A DNA stretch of 64,000 bases from CANKHA01 sp963731585 (GTDB lineage: Bacteria > Pseudomonadota > Alphaproteobacteria > Rhizobiales > Xanthobacteraceae), in contig CAVSWC010000003.1 in assembly GCA_963731585.1 (NCBI GenBank), forward strand, positions 1,166,190-1,230,189, read 5' to 3'. The position numbers were made by a program, and so were the translations under genes. The notes under the pieces were generated by a model. The model made no database searches. It was not told the DNA's origin and saw nothing but the letters and a program-made list of their open reading frames with translations. Below, in pieces: positions 54,594 through 62,656 of the stretch. Numbering within the stretch: the stretch's first letter is position 1; each line of letters starts with the position of its first letter.

Positions 54594-55207
54594 ATGGCGT
54601 GGAATGAAGCGAAGGCCTGGAACCAGGGCGCGCTGAACGAAAAATTCTACCAGGCGCTGCTGGATGAAGCCACGGAAGCCCCGGAGCGCAACGCGCGCCG
54701 CAAGAAGGTCATCCGTCCCGACGAAATGCCGTGGGAGATGTCGCGCCAGGGGCTCCTCAAGCACCTGCTCAACGCGCGCATGAACACGCGGATGGAAACC
54801 GTGGACGCTTTCATGCAGTTCATCCCGCCCGGCAGCCGCTCCGGCCGGCATCGGCATCTGGCGGAAGAATGCCTCTACGTGGTCGAGGGCCGCGGCTACG
54901 ATCTGCATCAGGATTGCGACGTTGAGATCACCGACACCTATCACTGGACGCCGGTGAGCGAAGTTCAGCGCTTCGAGTGGGAAGCCGGCGACATGATCTA
55001 CATTCCGCCCGAACACCATTCACCAGCATTTCAACGCCGATCCGAAGCGGCCGGCGCGGCTGATCTCCGCGATCAACCGCATCTACCAGAGCTGCGGGCT
55101 GAACGACCTGGAGCAGTTCGAGGATGCCCCGGAATACGATCCGAATGTCGACGCTCACGGCGGAGCTGGTGCGTCAATACATGACCGCACTGAAAGAACC
55201 GGCCTAA
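54594..55207 (+). CDS. Cupin-domain protein 2 of a tandem pair (two frameshifts)
   Basis: Corrected for extra bases near 55020 and 55152, this is 203 residues starting MAWNEAKAWNQGALNE. The metal motif is GSRSGRHRHLAEECLYVVEGRGYD (RHRHxxEE), and the second part is GDMIYIPPEHHHQHFNADP. It shares layout with the gene before it: an N-terminal helical arm followed by one cupin barrel. The stop codon lies inside a terminator hairpin. A dioxygenase-type or isomerase-type role is likely but unproven. Confidence 0.83.
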
Positions 55208-55219
55208 GCCGGTTTTTTT
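55197..55219 (+). terminator. Rho-independent terminator at the cupin 2 stop
   Basis: AACCGGC pairs with GCCGGTT around CTAA, followed by a run of seven T. The stop codon lies in the loop. It probably ends the SDR-cupin-cupin transcript. Confidence 0.85.
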
Positions 55220-55317
55220 GGATGGCCTTCCGGAACATGCAAAATTCGGCCGTGAGCGGGCGGGTATGCTATGCTCGCCGGCAACAGCAAAGGGAAATCG
55301 CAGCAAGGGAGACGGCT

Positions 55318-56067
55318 ATGGCGGGTGCTCAGGTCGCCGACATCGGCAGCGGCCAGGATGAGCGGCAGCTGCGGGAAGACTTCGTCACAGCCTGTCACAT
55401 CCTGGTCAACGAGAACGTCGCCGAAGCGGCCTTCAACGTGAGCTGCCGGCTGCCTGGCGGCCGTATGATGGCGCACCCGATTACCAGCCCAACGCGCGTC
55501 ACCGTCGACAATATCCAAATCTATGAGCCCGGCGCGGCGCTGAAAGACTACAAGGCGCATCCGGCGATCTACGCGGCGCGGCCCGACGTCGGCGCCATCG
55601 TCCACACCCATCCGCCTTACGCGATTGCCTTCGGCACGCTGAATGAAGAATTCCGTCCGATCCATCATTATGGCGCGCCCTTTCACGGGAAGATCGCGAC
55701 CTATGCCAGCCCCGGTCAGACCAAGTCGGAAGACCGCGCCGGGGACATCGCCCGCGCGCTTGGGCCGGGCTGTGCGCTCCTGCAGCAAGGACACGGCACG
55801 ATCGTGGTCGGGAAGGACCTGAAGGAAGCCCTGCTGTTGACGCTGTATCTCGAAGAGGCTTTCAAGATCCTGGCAATCACCAGGCAGATGGGCGGCAAGC
55901 CGCAATACCTGTCAGCGCAACAGTCCGAAGAGATCAGCCAGCAAATCCTCAAGCAGCGCTCGCAGGACAAGGCGTGGCTGCATTATGCCGATAAGCTGCG
56001 CATCGCGGCGCAAAAGCCCGCCTATGCCGACAGGGCCGGCGGCGGCCTGCGCTCGATCATCGGCTGA
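55318..56067 (+). CDS. Class II aldolase/adducin family protein 1
   Basis: A 249-residue protein. I chose ATG 55318 (MAGAQVADIG) because AAGGGAG precedes it. Longer frames have no such site. The zinc-binding pattern is IVHTHPPYAIAFG with the later QQGHGTIVVGK, and the phosphate-binding region lies near FNVSCRLPGG. Family members split or isomerise sugar phosphates, decarboxylate aldol acids, or act as dehydratase-like enzymes. It is followed by a small cupin 28 bases on. Confidence 0.87.
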   Translation: MAGAQVADIGSGQDERQLREDFVTACHILVNENVAEAAFNVSCRLPGGRMMAHPITSPTRVTVDNIQIYEPGAALKDYKAHPAIYAARPDVGAIVHTHPPYAIAFGTLNEEFRPIHHYGAPFHGKIATYASPGQTKSEDRAGDIARALGPGCALLQQGHGTIVVGKDLKEALLLTLYLEEAFKILAITRQMGGKPQYLSAQQSEEISQQILKQRSQDKAWLHYADKLRIAAQKPAYADRAGGGLRSIIG

Positions 56068-56095
56068 CGCGGCACAAGAAGCAGGAGGAGGCAAG

Positions 56096-56515
56096 ATGGC
56101 GTTCGAGAGAAAAGTGATGCAGGCGCTGTTCGTTGACATCAAGGATCAGGGCCCGCTCACCGGCCACAGCACCAAGGGCACATTGTTCTCGTCGGACCAC
56201 TATCATGTCTGGGTGCATATCGACCACGAGCCGGGCAAGAAGGGCCCGATGCACAAGCACTCCGCCGACGAGATTTTCTATTGCGTGCAGGGCGAGTGCA
56301 CGATCCATTTTCCCGACGGCGACAGCGAGAAACTGAAGCCGGGAATGCTCGTGGTGCTTCCGAAGGACCAGTTCTATCAGCTGCACAATACCGGCAGCGA
56401 GAACATGATCCTGCTCGGCAGCCGCGGAGAGCCGTCAGGAAAACAGCGCCACAACGAGGGCGGCAAAGCGATCAAGAACGTCGAGGGCCAATACGTCGTC
56501 GATGCGGATGCGTGA
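56096..56515 (+). CDS. Small cupin protein
   Basis: A 139-residue single-domain cupin starting MAFERKVMQALFV behind GGAGGAGG. The metal motif is KGPMHKHSADEIFYCVQGE (HKHxxDE), followed by PGMLVVLPKDQFYQLHNTG. Its size and motifs fit the cupin_2 family. The start overlaps no other gene. It probably forms one transcript with the aldolase before it and the tctC after it. Confidence 0.85.
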   Translation: MAFERKVMQALFVDIKDQGPLTGHSTKGTLFSSDHYHVWVHIDHEPGKKGPMHKHSADEIFYCVQGECTIHFPDGDSEKLKPGMLVVLPKDQFYQLHNTGSENMILLGSRGEPSGKQRHNEGGKAIKNVEGQYVVDADA

Positions 56516-56577
56516 CCGGTAACGATCTAAGAAACACCGGCACGGCGGCAGGACGCTAACACGAGGGAGGAGTTTCG

Positions 56578-57585
56578 ATGCGACGGCAAACGTGGATGCT
56601 CGGCCTGGCGGTCGCGAGCCTGGTTTTCAGTTTATTCAGCGGCGCCGCCCGGGCGTCAGAAGCCTCCGATTTTTACAAAGGCAAGACGCTGACCTGGATC
56701 GTTTCGACCGGGCCGGGCGGCGGGCACGATTTCTTCGCGCGACTGATCTCCAAGCACATGGCGACGCTCCTGCCGGACACGACGATCATCGTGAAGAACG
56801 TTCCCGGCGCCGGGCATATCATTGGCGCCAACACGGTCTACCTTTCCAAGCCGGACGGGTTGACGATCGGTTCCTTCAGCACCGGATTGGTCTACGCGCA
56901 GCTCGTCGGCATGCCGGGTATCCAGTTCGACCTCACCAAGATGTCGTGGATCGGCAAGGCGGCCTCCGACACGCGCGTGCTTGTCGTCAGCACCAAGTCG
57001 CCGTTCAAGACGCTCGCCGACATGCGCGATCCCAACCGCCAGGTGCTGTTCGCGTCCTCCGGCATCGGCTCGGGCTCGCACATCGAGGCGAACATGGTGG
57101 CGCGCGCCTTCAAGATGAACGCCAAGCACCTCACCGGCTATAACGGCAGTGAAGGCCATATGAGCATGCTGCGCGGAGAGACGCATGCCTCGATGGACGG
57201 TTCCGAAACCTCGATGCAGCTCGTCAACAAGGGCGGCGCCTTCCTCATGCTGCAGTTCGGCAAGGAGCTTCCCGGCGTGCCTGACGGCCGCGATTTTGCC
57301 GACACCGACGACGCCAAGGCCGTCGTCAGCCTGCTGGAGGCGCAATCGCTGCTGGCGCGCATCACCGCGGGACCGCCCGGCATTCCGGCGGACCGTCTGG
57401 CCTTTCTGCGCGAGATTTATCTGAAGACGCTGGCAAGCCCCGAGTTGCAGGCCGATCTCGCGAGGGCGAAGCGCAGCACCACGCCGATGTCGGGCGAGCA
57501 AGTTACCATCGCCGTCCAGAAGGCGCTGAACCAGCCGGAGGATGTGGTGGCAACGCTGAAGTCGCTGGTGACGAAAGTCGACTAA
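56578..57585 (+). CDS. TctC/Bug-family solute-binding protein 5
   Basis: A 335-residue periplasmic protein. The signal peptide ends near GAARASEA. Pocket motifs are STGPGGGHDFFARLI and PDTTIIVKNVPGAGHIIGANT, with His in place of Tyr (GGGHD). Its closest relative in the window is the protein at 28177, which has an added C-terminal domain. It follows the small cupin by 62 bases. It probably captures the acid that the island degrades. Confidence 0.9.
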   Translation: MRRQTWMLGLAVASLVFSLFSGAARASEASDFYKGKTLTWIVSTGPGGGHDFFARLISKHMATLLPDTTIIVKNVPGAGHIIGANTVYLSKPDGLTIGSFSTGLVYAQLVGMPGIQFDLTKMSWIGKAASDTRVLVVSTKSPFKTLADMRDPNRQVLFASSGIGSGSHIEANMVARAFKMNAKHLTGYNGSEGHMSMLRGETHASMDGSETSMQLVNKGGAFLMLQFGKELPGVPDGRDFADTDDAKAVVSLLEAQSLLARITAGPPGIPADRLAFLREIYLKTLASPELQADLARAKRSTTPMSGEQVTIAVQKALNQPEDVVATLKSLVTKVD

Positions 57586-57611
57586 ATTAGCCGGCTTTGA
57601 TTGCACAAATG

Positions 57612-57641
57612 AAAACGGCACCTCTCGGGTGCCGTTTTTTT
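57612..57641. terminator. Bidirectional rho-independent terminator
   Basis: AACGGCACC pairs with GGTGCCGTT around TCTCG, with A-run and T-run on either side. It lies between convergent genes (tctC 5 and the racemase-fold gene), so it can end both transcripts. Confidence 0.9.
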
Positions 57642-57660
57642 ATCTTGTCATCCTGTCGTT

Positions 57661-58392
57661 TTAGCCCGGAACCATCTCGGCGAGCAGCCGGCCGTAGCCC
57701 TTCACCGGCTCGTTGATCGACAGGCGGTGCTGGATTTCCCAGACACGCGCCGGCACCGGATGGATCACCGGCACGCCCAGGTCGCGCTCCAGCATGTCGA
57801 TCACCGGCAGCACGCGCCAGCCGGAGCCGAGCAAGTAGATCGCGTCGGCGCCCTTGTGCTTCAGGAACATCTTCTTGATGTGGGCGTAGACCTGCTCGGA
57901 CGACAGGTTCTGAATCTGGTCGAACGGCACGTCGATTCCGTCCATCGCCATCACTTTGAAGCCGGCTTCCTTGAAGTATTTCGCGAACAGATTGTTGATC
58001 TCGCCGGTGAAATAGGTCGCGCCCACGATCTTCTTGGCCTTCAGGGCCTTCAATGCGCGGACATGATTGGTGCCCGAGGTGAACATCGGGATCTTGTATT
58101 TCTTTTCCCACTTCTTCAGCAGCTCGGCTTCGCCCTTCACGCCGAGGAGCATGAAGGGCGGCGCGCCTTCCGGATGGATCAGGTCGCATTCGAGCTCGGC
58201 CAATTCCTTGACCAGCGGCTCGAACGGTTCGACGGAGCGCTTGAATTCCTCGGTCGTGCCTTTGTTGATGGCGAGGAAGAGCGGCACCACGCCGATGCCT
58301 TCCGGCAACATGCGGATCATTTCTTCGAGCGATCCGGGCCGCTTGGTCGGCTTGATGCAGCCCAGGGTTCCACGCCAGCTGGTAAACGCCAT
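57661..58392 (-). CDS. Asp/Glu-racemase-fold protein of the maleate isomerase/arylmalonate decarboxylase group, lacking the catalytic cysteines
   Basis: A 243-residue protein starting MAFTSWRGTLGCIKPTKRPG behind AGGAGG. Layout follows maleate isomerase or arylmalonate decarboxylase: the first catalytic loop is at residues 72-82 (HPEGAPPF), and the second is at 187-194 (LLGSGWRV). In those families each loop, or at least one, carries a reactive cysteine. Here both have none, and the only cysteines are residues 12 and 69. The stop of the permease gene overlaps its start (TAATG), indicating coupling. The fold is likely, the reaction uncertain. Confidence 0.75.
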   Translation of the reverse strand: MAFTSWRGTLGCIKPTKRPGSLEEMIRMLPEGIGVVPLFLAINKGTTEEFKRSVEPFEPLVKELAELECDLIHPEGAPPFMLLGVKGEAELLKKWEKKYKIPMFTSGTNHVRALKALKAKKIVGATYFTGEINNLFAKYFKEAGFKVMAMDGIDVPFDQIQNLSSEQVYAHIKKMFLKHKGADAIYLLGSGWRVLPVIDMLERDLGVPVIHPVPARVWEIQHRLSINEPVKGYGRLLAEMVPG

Positions 58393-59672
58393 TACTGTTC
58401 CTCCTGAATGAAATGAGCGGTCGTAGCCGCCGGCGGCGCCTCGACCCGCTTTTTGTGATCTTGATCGGCGTGCCAACCGAGCAACGCCAGCATGACAAAG
58501 AACCCAATGACATAGGCGATGGCAACATGCCAGCCGTGGCGCAGCCACAGCCCGACCGATTTCGCCTCCGGATACTGGTTGGCCAGCGCGACGCCGGCAG
58601 AGGATCCGAACCAGATCATGGAACCGCCGAAGCCGACCGCATAGGCCAGGAAGCCCCAGTCATAGCCGCCCTGCTTGAGCGCCAGCGCGGTGAGCGGGAT
58701 GTTGTCGAAGACCGCCGACACGAAGCCGAGGCCAAGCGCCGTCTGCCAGGAGGCGAGCGGCAGCGTTTCGACCGGCATCAGCGAAGCCGAGGTGACCAGC
58801 GCCAGAAGGAAGATCGTGCCCTTGAAGGTCTCCGGCATGACTTCCCAATCGGGGCGGCGCAACGGTGCGGTGGCGAGGATCACCACCCATACGGCGAGCC
58901 CGATCACCGGGATCATGTCGAGCAGGGCCGGAAATCGCAGGTTGGCGATCACATTGGCCGAAATCGCGATCACCAGAATGGCCGCTACGATGCCGATCCG
59001 CGTCCATTCGATCTGCAGCCCGCGCGGGGCGTTCTTCGCGATGGGAGAGTAGCGTTGCTGCTGCAAGGCGGCGGGAATGCCGAAGATCACCATCGCGCAC
59101 ACCGCGGCGACATAGGCTTCCAGCACCACCAGCGGGCTGACGCCGTCGATCCACATCATGGTGGTGGTGGTGTCGCCGACCACGCTGCCGGAGCCGCCGG
59201 CATTCGAGGCCGCGACGATGGCGGCGAGGTAGCCGATATGGACTTTGCCCTGGAACACGTGGCGCGCCATGGTGCCGCCGATCAGCGCGGCCGCGATATT
59301 GTCGAGGAAGCTCGACAGCACGAAAACCAGCAGCAAGAGAACGAAGGCGCCTTTCCAGTCGTCGGGCAGATAGGCCGGCATGGCATCCGGCACGCGGCTT
59401 TTCTCGAAATGCCGGGACAGCAGCGCGAAGCCCATCAGCAGCAGGAACAGATTGGCCAGCACCACCCATTCGTGCTGCATATGCAGCGCAAGCCCGGTAA
59501 GACCTGCGCCAAACTTGAATCCCGTAAAGATCAGCTTGTAGGCGACGATAGCAGCCAAACCGCTCAGCGCTACCTGCAGCGTGTAACGATGAAACAGCGC
59601 CACGCCCAGCAGCGTGAGCGCGAACAGGATGAAATCGACGGGAATGCCAAGGAGATAAAGCGGTTCAATCAT
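58392..59672 (-). CDS. Ion transporter-superfamily permease (citrate/NhaD type)
   Basis: A 426-residue protein with about eleven to twelve membrane segments. Two inverted halves are visible, each with a conserved unwound region: SSFLDNIAAALIGGTMA near residue 125 and SAVFDNIPLTALALKQGG near residue 325. SNAGGSGSVVGDTTTTMMW near 160 is the matching first hairpin. These fit the ion transporter superfamily (CitMHS or NhaD type). It may import a di- or tricarboxylate for the racemase-fold enzyme encoded by the overlapping gene. The substrate is inferred. Confidence 0.85.
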   Translation of the reverse strand: MIEPLYLLGIPVDFILFALTLLGVALFHRYTLQVALSGLAAIVAYKLIFTGFKFGAGLTGLALHMQHEWVVLANLFLLLMGFALLSRHFEKSRVPDAMPAYLPDDWKGAFVLLLLVFVLSSFLDNIAAALIGGTMARHVFQGKVHIGYLAAIVAASNAGGSGSVVGDTTTTMMWIDGVSPLVVLEAYVAAVCAMVIFGIPAALQQQRYSPIAKNAPRGLQIEWTRIGIVAAILVIAISANVIANLRFPALLDMIPVIGLAVWVVILATAPLRRPDWEVMPETFKGTIFLLALVTSASLMPVETLPLASWQTALGLGFVSAVFDNIPLTALALKQGGYDWGFLAYAVGFGGSMIWFGSSAGVALANQYPEAKSVGLWLRHGWHVAIAYVIGFFVMLALLGWHADQDHKKRVEAPPAATTAHFIQEEQ

Positions 59673-59863
59673 GCGATCAAAAGGACCAAAGCGACAGATG
59701 CATGCCAGATGGCAAAATGAAGCACGCGCGGGAAGCTGACCCTAGCGCATGGGGCCAGCGGACAGAATAGTCTTCGCCGGCCGCCGCCGCGGGCTTGACC
59801 CGCGCCCATCTTCTTTCACAATGCCGCGCCACTTCCGGCAACAACCCTCACGGAAATCCACCC

Positions 59864-60613
59864 ATGGCCGCAGCGGAGCACAAGGTCGATCTTGCCTCGG
59901 AGATTGAGGATCTGGTGCTCGCCAACCACATCCTGCATGCCGAAGGAGTGGTGGATTCCTTCGGGCATGTGAGCTTTCGCAGCCCGGAACGAACCGAGCG
60001 CTTCTTTATGGCGCGCGCCATGGGTCCCAAGCTGGTCACCGCAGCCGACATCATGGAATTCGACGCCGAAGGTGAGCCGGTCGACCGTCAGGGTCGGGGC
60101 ATCTACAGCGAGCGTTTTATCCACTCCGAGATCTACAAGAAGCGCCCCGACGTTAACGCCGTCATTCACAGCCATTCGCCCGGGGTGATTCCGTTCAGCA
60201 TCACCGACGTGCCATTGCGCGCGGTCATGCCGCCCGCCGCTTTTTTGCACACCGGTGTGCCGGTGTTCGAAATTCGCGCCGTTGCGGGCATGACCGATAT
60301 GCTGGTAACCAACGCCAAGCGCGGCCAAGCCTTGGCCGAGCGCCTCGGAAACCATTCTGTCGCGTTGCTGCGCGGGCACGGCGACGTGGTCGTGGGGTCC
60401 GATTTGCGTCTTGCGGTCGCGCGTGCGGTCTATACCGAAGTCAATGCGCGCATCCAGATGCAGGCAGTGATGCTGGCGGCGGGCGGGCGCATTGAATACA
60501 TGGCGGCGGAAGAATGCGCACTCCGCGAGGCCAATACCGCGGGGCACACACGCGGTTCGGGCATGGGCCAAGATCGGGTCTGGGAAGCGCTGAAGAGCGC
60601 GCTGGTCGATTAA
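59864..60613 (+). CDS. Class II aldolase/adducin family protein 2
   Basis: A 249-residue protein starting MAAAEHKVDLASEIEDLV. Zinc ligands appear in AVIHSHSPGVIPFS and the later LLRGHGDVVVGSD. The early FGHVSFRSPERTERFFMAR is the phosphate-side region. It is a paralogue of the protein at 55318 but only moderately similar. It is followed 26 bases later by an FAH-fold gene, so the two probably share a transcript. An aldol cleavage followed by hydrolysis is plausible, unproven. Confidence 0.87.
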   Translation: MAAAEHKVDLASEIEDLVLANHILHAEGVVDSFGHVSFRSPERTERFFMARAMGPKLVTAADIMEFDAEGEPVDRQGRGIYSERFIHSEIYKKRPDVNAVIHSHSPGVIPFSITDVPLRAVMPPAAFLHTGVPVFEIRAVAGMTDMLVTNAKRGQALAERLGNHSVALLRGHGDVVVGSDLRLAVARAVYTEVNARIQMQAVMLAAGGRIEYMAAEECALREANTAGHTRGSGMGQDRVWEALKSALVD

Positions 60614-60638
60614 CAACGAAATCAGGGAGTGCGGGCCA

Positions 60639-61562
60639 ATGGCCGGGTACAAGCTGGCAACCTATCAATCCATGCAAGGCCCGCGTGCCGGCGTCGTAGT
60701 GGGAGAGAGTGTATTCGATGCGGCCGAGCTGAGCGGGCAGGCTTCCTACGCCAGCATGCTCGGGATCCTGGATGATTGGCACAAGGCGAATGAGACTTTG
60801 CAGTCAGCGCTGGGCAAGCGCGGCCAGGAAGTCAAGGCGATGCCGCTGATCCAGACGCGGCTGCGTGCCCCGATCCTGTGGCCGTCGGCGATCTATTGCG
60901 CGGGCGCCAATTACAGCGACCACGCCGCCGAAATGGCGAAGCGGGCCAACCGGCCGGAGGAGCCCAACCCAAAAACCCTGGGTCTGAAGCCATGGCATTT
61001 CATCAAGGCCGCGCGCGCGCTGGCTGATCCGGACGCTACGGTCAACGCGTCGCGCTACACCCAGCAGCTGGATTGGGAAGTTGAACTGGCGGCGGTGATC
61101 GGCAAGCCAGCAAAGAATGTTTCCGTGCAACAGGCGCTCAGCCATGTGGCCGGTTACACCGCGGCAAACGATCTTTCCGCGCGCGATCTTTCCCGCCGTC
61201 CGCATGTGCCTGAAACCTCAGCCTTCAGGTTCGACTGGATCGGTCAGAAGAGCTTCGATGGCTCCTGTCCGCTCGGGCCGTGGATCGTGCCGGCGCAGGA
61301 CATTCCCGATCCGCATAATCTGACGATCAAGCTCTGGGTCAATGACGCCATCAAGCAGGATTCCAACACCGGCAAGATGATCTACAACATCGCCGAGCAG
61401 ATCGCGCATCTGTCGTCCGGCATGACGCTGCATCCGGGCGACGTGATCCTTACCGGCACGCCCGCGGGTGTCGGCTCTGCGCGTAACGAATATCTTCAGC
61501 CCGGCGATGTGGTGAAGATCGAGATCGAGCGGATTGGTGTTTTGACCAACACGATTGCGTGA
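60639..61562 (+). CDS. Fumarylacetoacetate hydrolase (FAH) family protein 1
   Basis: A 307-residue enzyme. The metal-binding core is LDWEVELAAVIGKPAKNV, followed by GYTAANDLSARDL, then GQKSFDGSCPLGPWIVP and the end VILTGTPAGVGSARNEYLQPGD. This is the standard FAH pattern with ligands Glu, Glu and Asp. The family hydrolyses or isomerises 1,3-diketo acids from aromatic degradation. The N-terminal domain is complete (MAGYKLATYQSM). It lies downstream of the class II aldolase 2. Confidence 0.92.
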   Translation: MAGYKLATYQSMQGPRAGVVVGESVFDAAELSGQASYASMLGILDDWHKANETLQSALGKRGQEVKAMPLIQTRLRAPILWPSAIYCAGANYSDHAAEMAKRANRPEEPNPKTLGLKPWHFIKAARALADPDATVNASRYTQQLDWEVELAAVIGKPAKNVSVQQALSHVAGYTAANDLSARDLSRRPHVPETSAFRFDWIGQKSFDGSCPLGPWIVPAQDIPDPHNLTIKLWVNDAIKQDSNTGKMIYNIAEQIAHLSSGMTLHPGDVILTGTPAGVGSARNEYLQPGDVVKIEIERIGVLTNTIA

Positions 61563-61574
61563 CGCGAACGGGCG

Positions 61575-62540
61575 CTACGCCTTGATCAACTTGCCGACAT
61601 TGCCGGAAAGAATTTTCTCGCCGTCCGTGCCGAGTCCGCGCAGCTGCTGGACGAAGTCTTTCACGACATGGCGCTCACGCACTTCCTGCGGATAATCGGT
61701 GGCGAACACGATGCGCGCGGAAGGGATTTCAACCAGCGCGGTTTTGATGGCGGAAATCTCGCAGCAGAAACCCGCCGTATCGAAAATGATGTTGTTGCGC
61801 AGGTAATAGTCGAAATCCTTCTCGGCTTTCATGCCGTGGCGCGGGTCACCTTGCGTTCCCCAGAATTCCTTGTCGCGGAAGCCGCGGATGCGTCCGAGCA
61901 TGGAGGAGATGCCGCCGCCGAGATGGGCCATATGCACCGTCAGCTTCGGGTGCCGGTCGAACACGCCGGAATCCACCAGCCGGATGGTGGCGCCAATCAA
62001 AGAGAATTCCCGGCCGACCGCGCGCGCAAGATCCAGGGTGTCGAATTGCTTGCTCTGGTTCAGCTTCAGCGCCGGATGAACGAAGACGAAAATGCCGAGC
62101 CGCTCGGCTTCCGTCCAGAAATCCTCGTAGGCCGGATCGTCGAGATACTTTCCGTCGGTCTCCGAGGTGATGACGACACCCGGAAAACCGAGTTCGTGCA
62201 CGCAACGCGACAATTCCTCGAAGGCGTCCTTGCCGCCGAGCGGATGCGCGTGCGCGGCACCGATGAAGCGGTTGGGATAATCGCGCTCGGCCTTTTTGGC
62301 GTTGTTGTTGACGATTTTCGAGGTTTCCAGGTCGGCGCACATGCCCGCCGCGCTGGTGAGGAAAGCCGCGTCGAGCCCCGAGGCATCCATCATCGCGACA
62401 TGCTCATCGAGGTCATAGAGCAGCGCGTGGATGGTGTAGCTCGGCGCGCCGTTCTCGTCGTAGCGCAGGATCCGCCGGCTGCCGGGATCTTCTTTGATCA
62501 GCTCGCGCGGCGTGAAGTGATGCTGGAAATCGACGATCAT
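61575..62540 (-). CDS. Amidohydrolase-family decarboxylase (ACMSD-like)
   Basis: A 321-residue TIM-barrel amidohydrolase. The first metal motif is VDFQHHFTP at the N-terminus, with a later HPAL, a central HMAHLGGG, and a final FATDYPQE that carries the aspartate. These fit the aminocarboxymuconate-semialdehyde decarboxylase (amidohydro_2) group, which includes hydratases and decarboxylases of aromatic acids. It lies on the opposite strand between two FAH genes. A non-oxidative decarboxylation or hydrolysis of a ring-cleavage product is plausible. Confidence 0.9.
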   Translation of the reverse strand: MIVDFQHHFTPRELIKEDPGSRRILRYDENGAPSYTIHALLYDLDEHVAMMDASGLDAAFLTSAAGMCADLETSKIVNNNAKKAERDYPNRFIGAAHAHPLGGKDAFEELSRCVHELGFPGVVITSETDGKYLDDPAYEDFWTEAERLGIFVFVHPALKLNQSKQFDTLDLARAVGREFSLIGATIRLVDSGVFDRHPKLTVHMAHLGGGISSMLGRIRGFRDKEFWGTQGDPRHGMKAEKDFDYYLRNNIIFDTAGFCCEISAIKTALVEIPSARIVFATDYPQEVRERHVVKDFVQQLRGLGTDGEKILSGNVGKLIKA

Positions 62541-62656
62541 GGCAGCCTGCTTGTTGGGGAGGACAGCTTAATGCCTTCCCCCATCCTGCAAATCAAGGGC
62601 GTGGCCCGTGGTAATGCGGCTTGACGCCGGGCCGCCACACGCTACTTTGCCCGCCG

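Noticed and set aside
53835..55184. A 449-codon frame joining both cupins
   Set aside because: An extra base near 54507 removes the stop of cupin 1. Corrected, the region holds two separate genes with an intergenic gap and a new start.
58413..59720. A 435-codon frame on the plus strand opposite the permease
   Set aside because: It is rich in charged and glutamine residues, shows no motif, and lies wholly opposite a clear membrane-protein gene.
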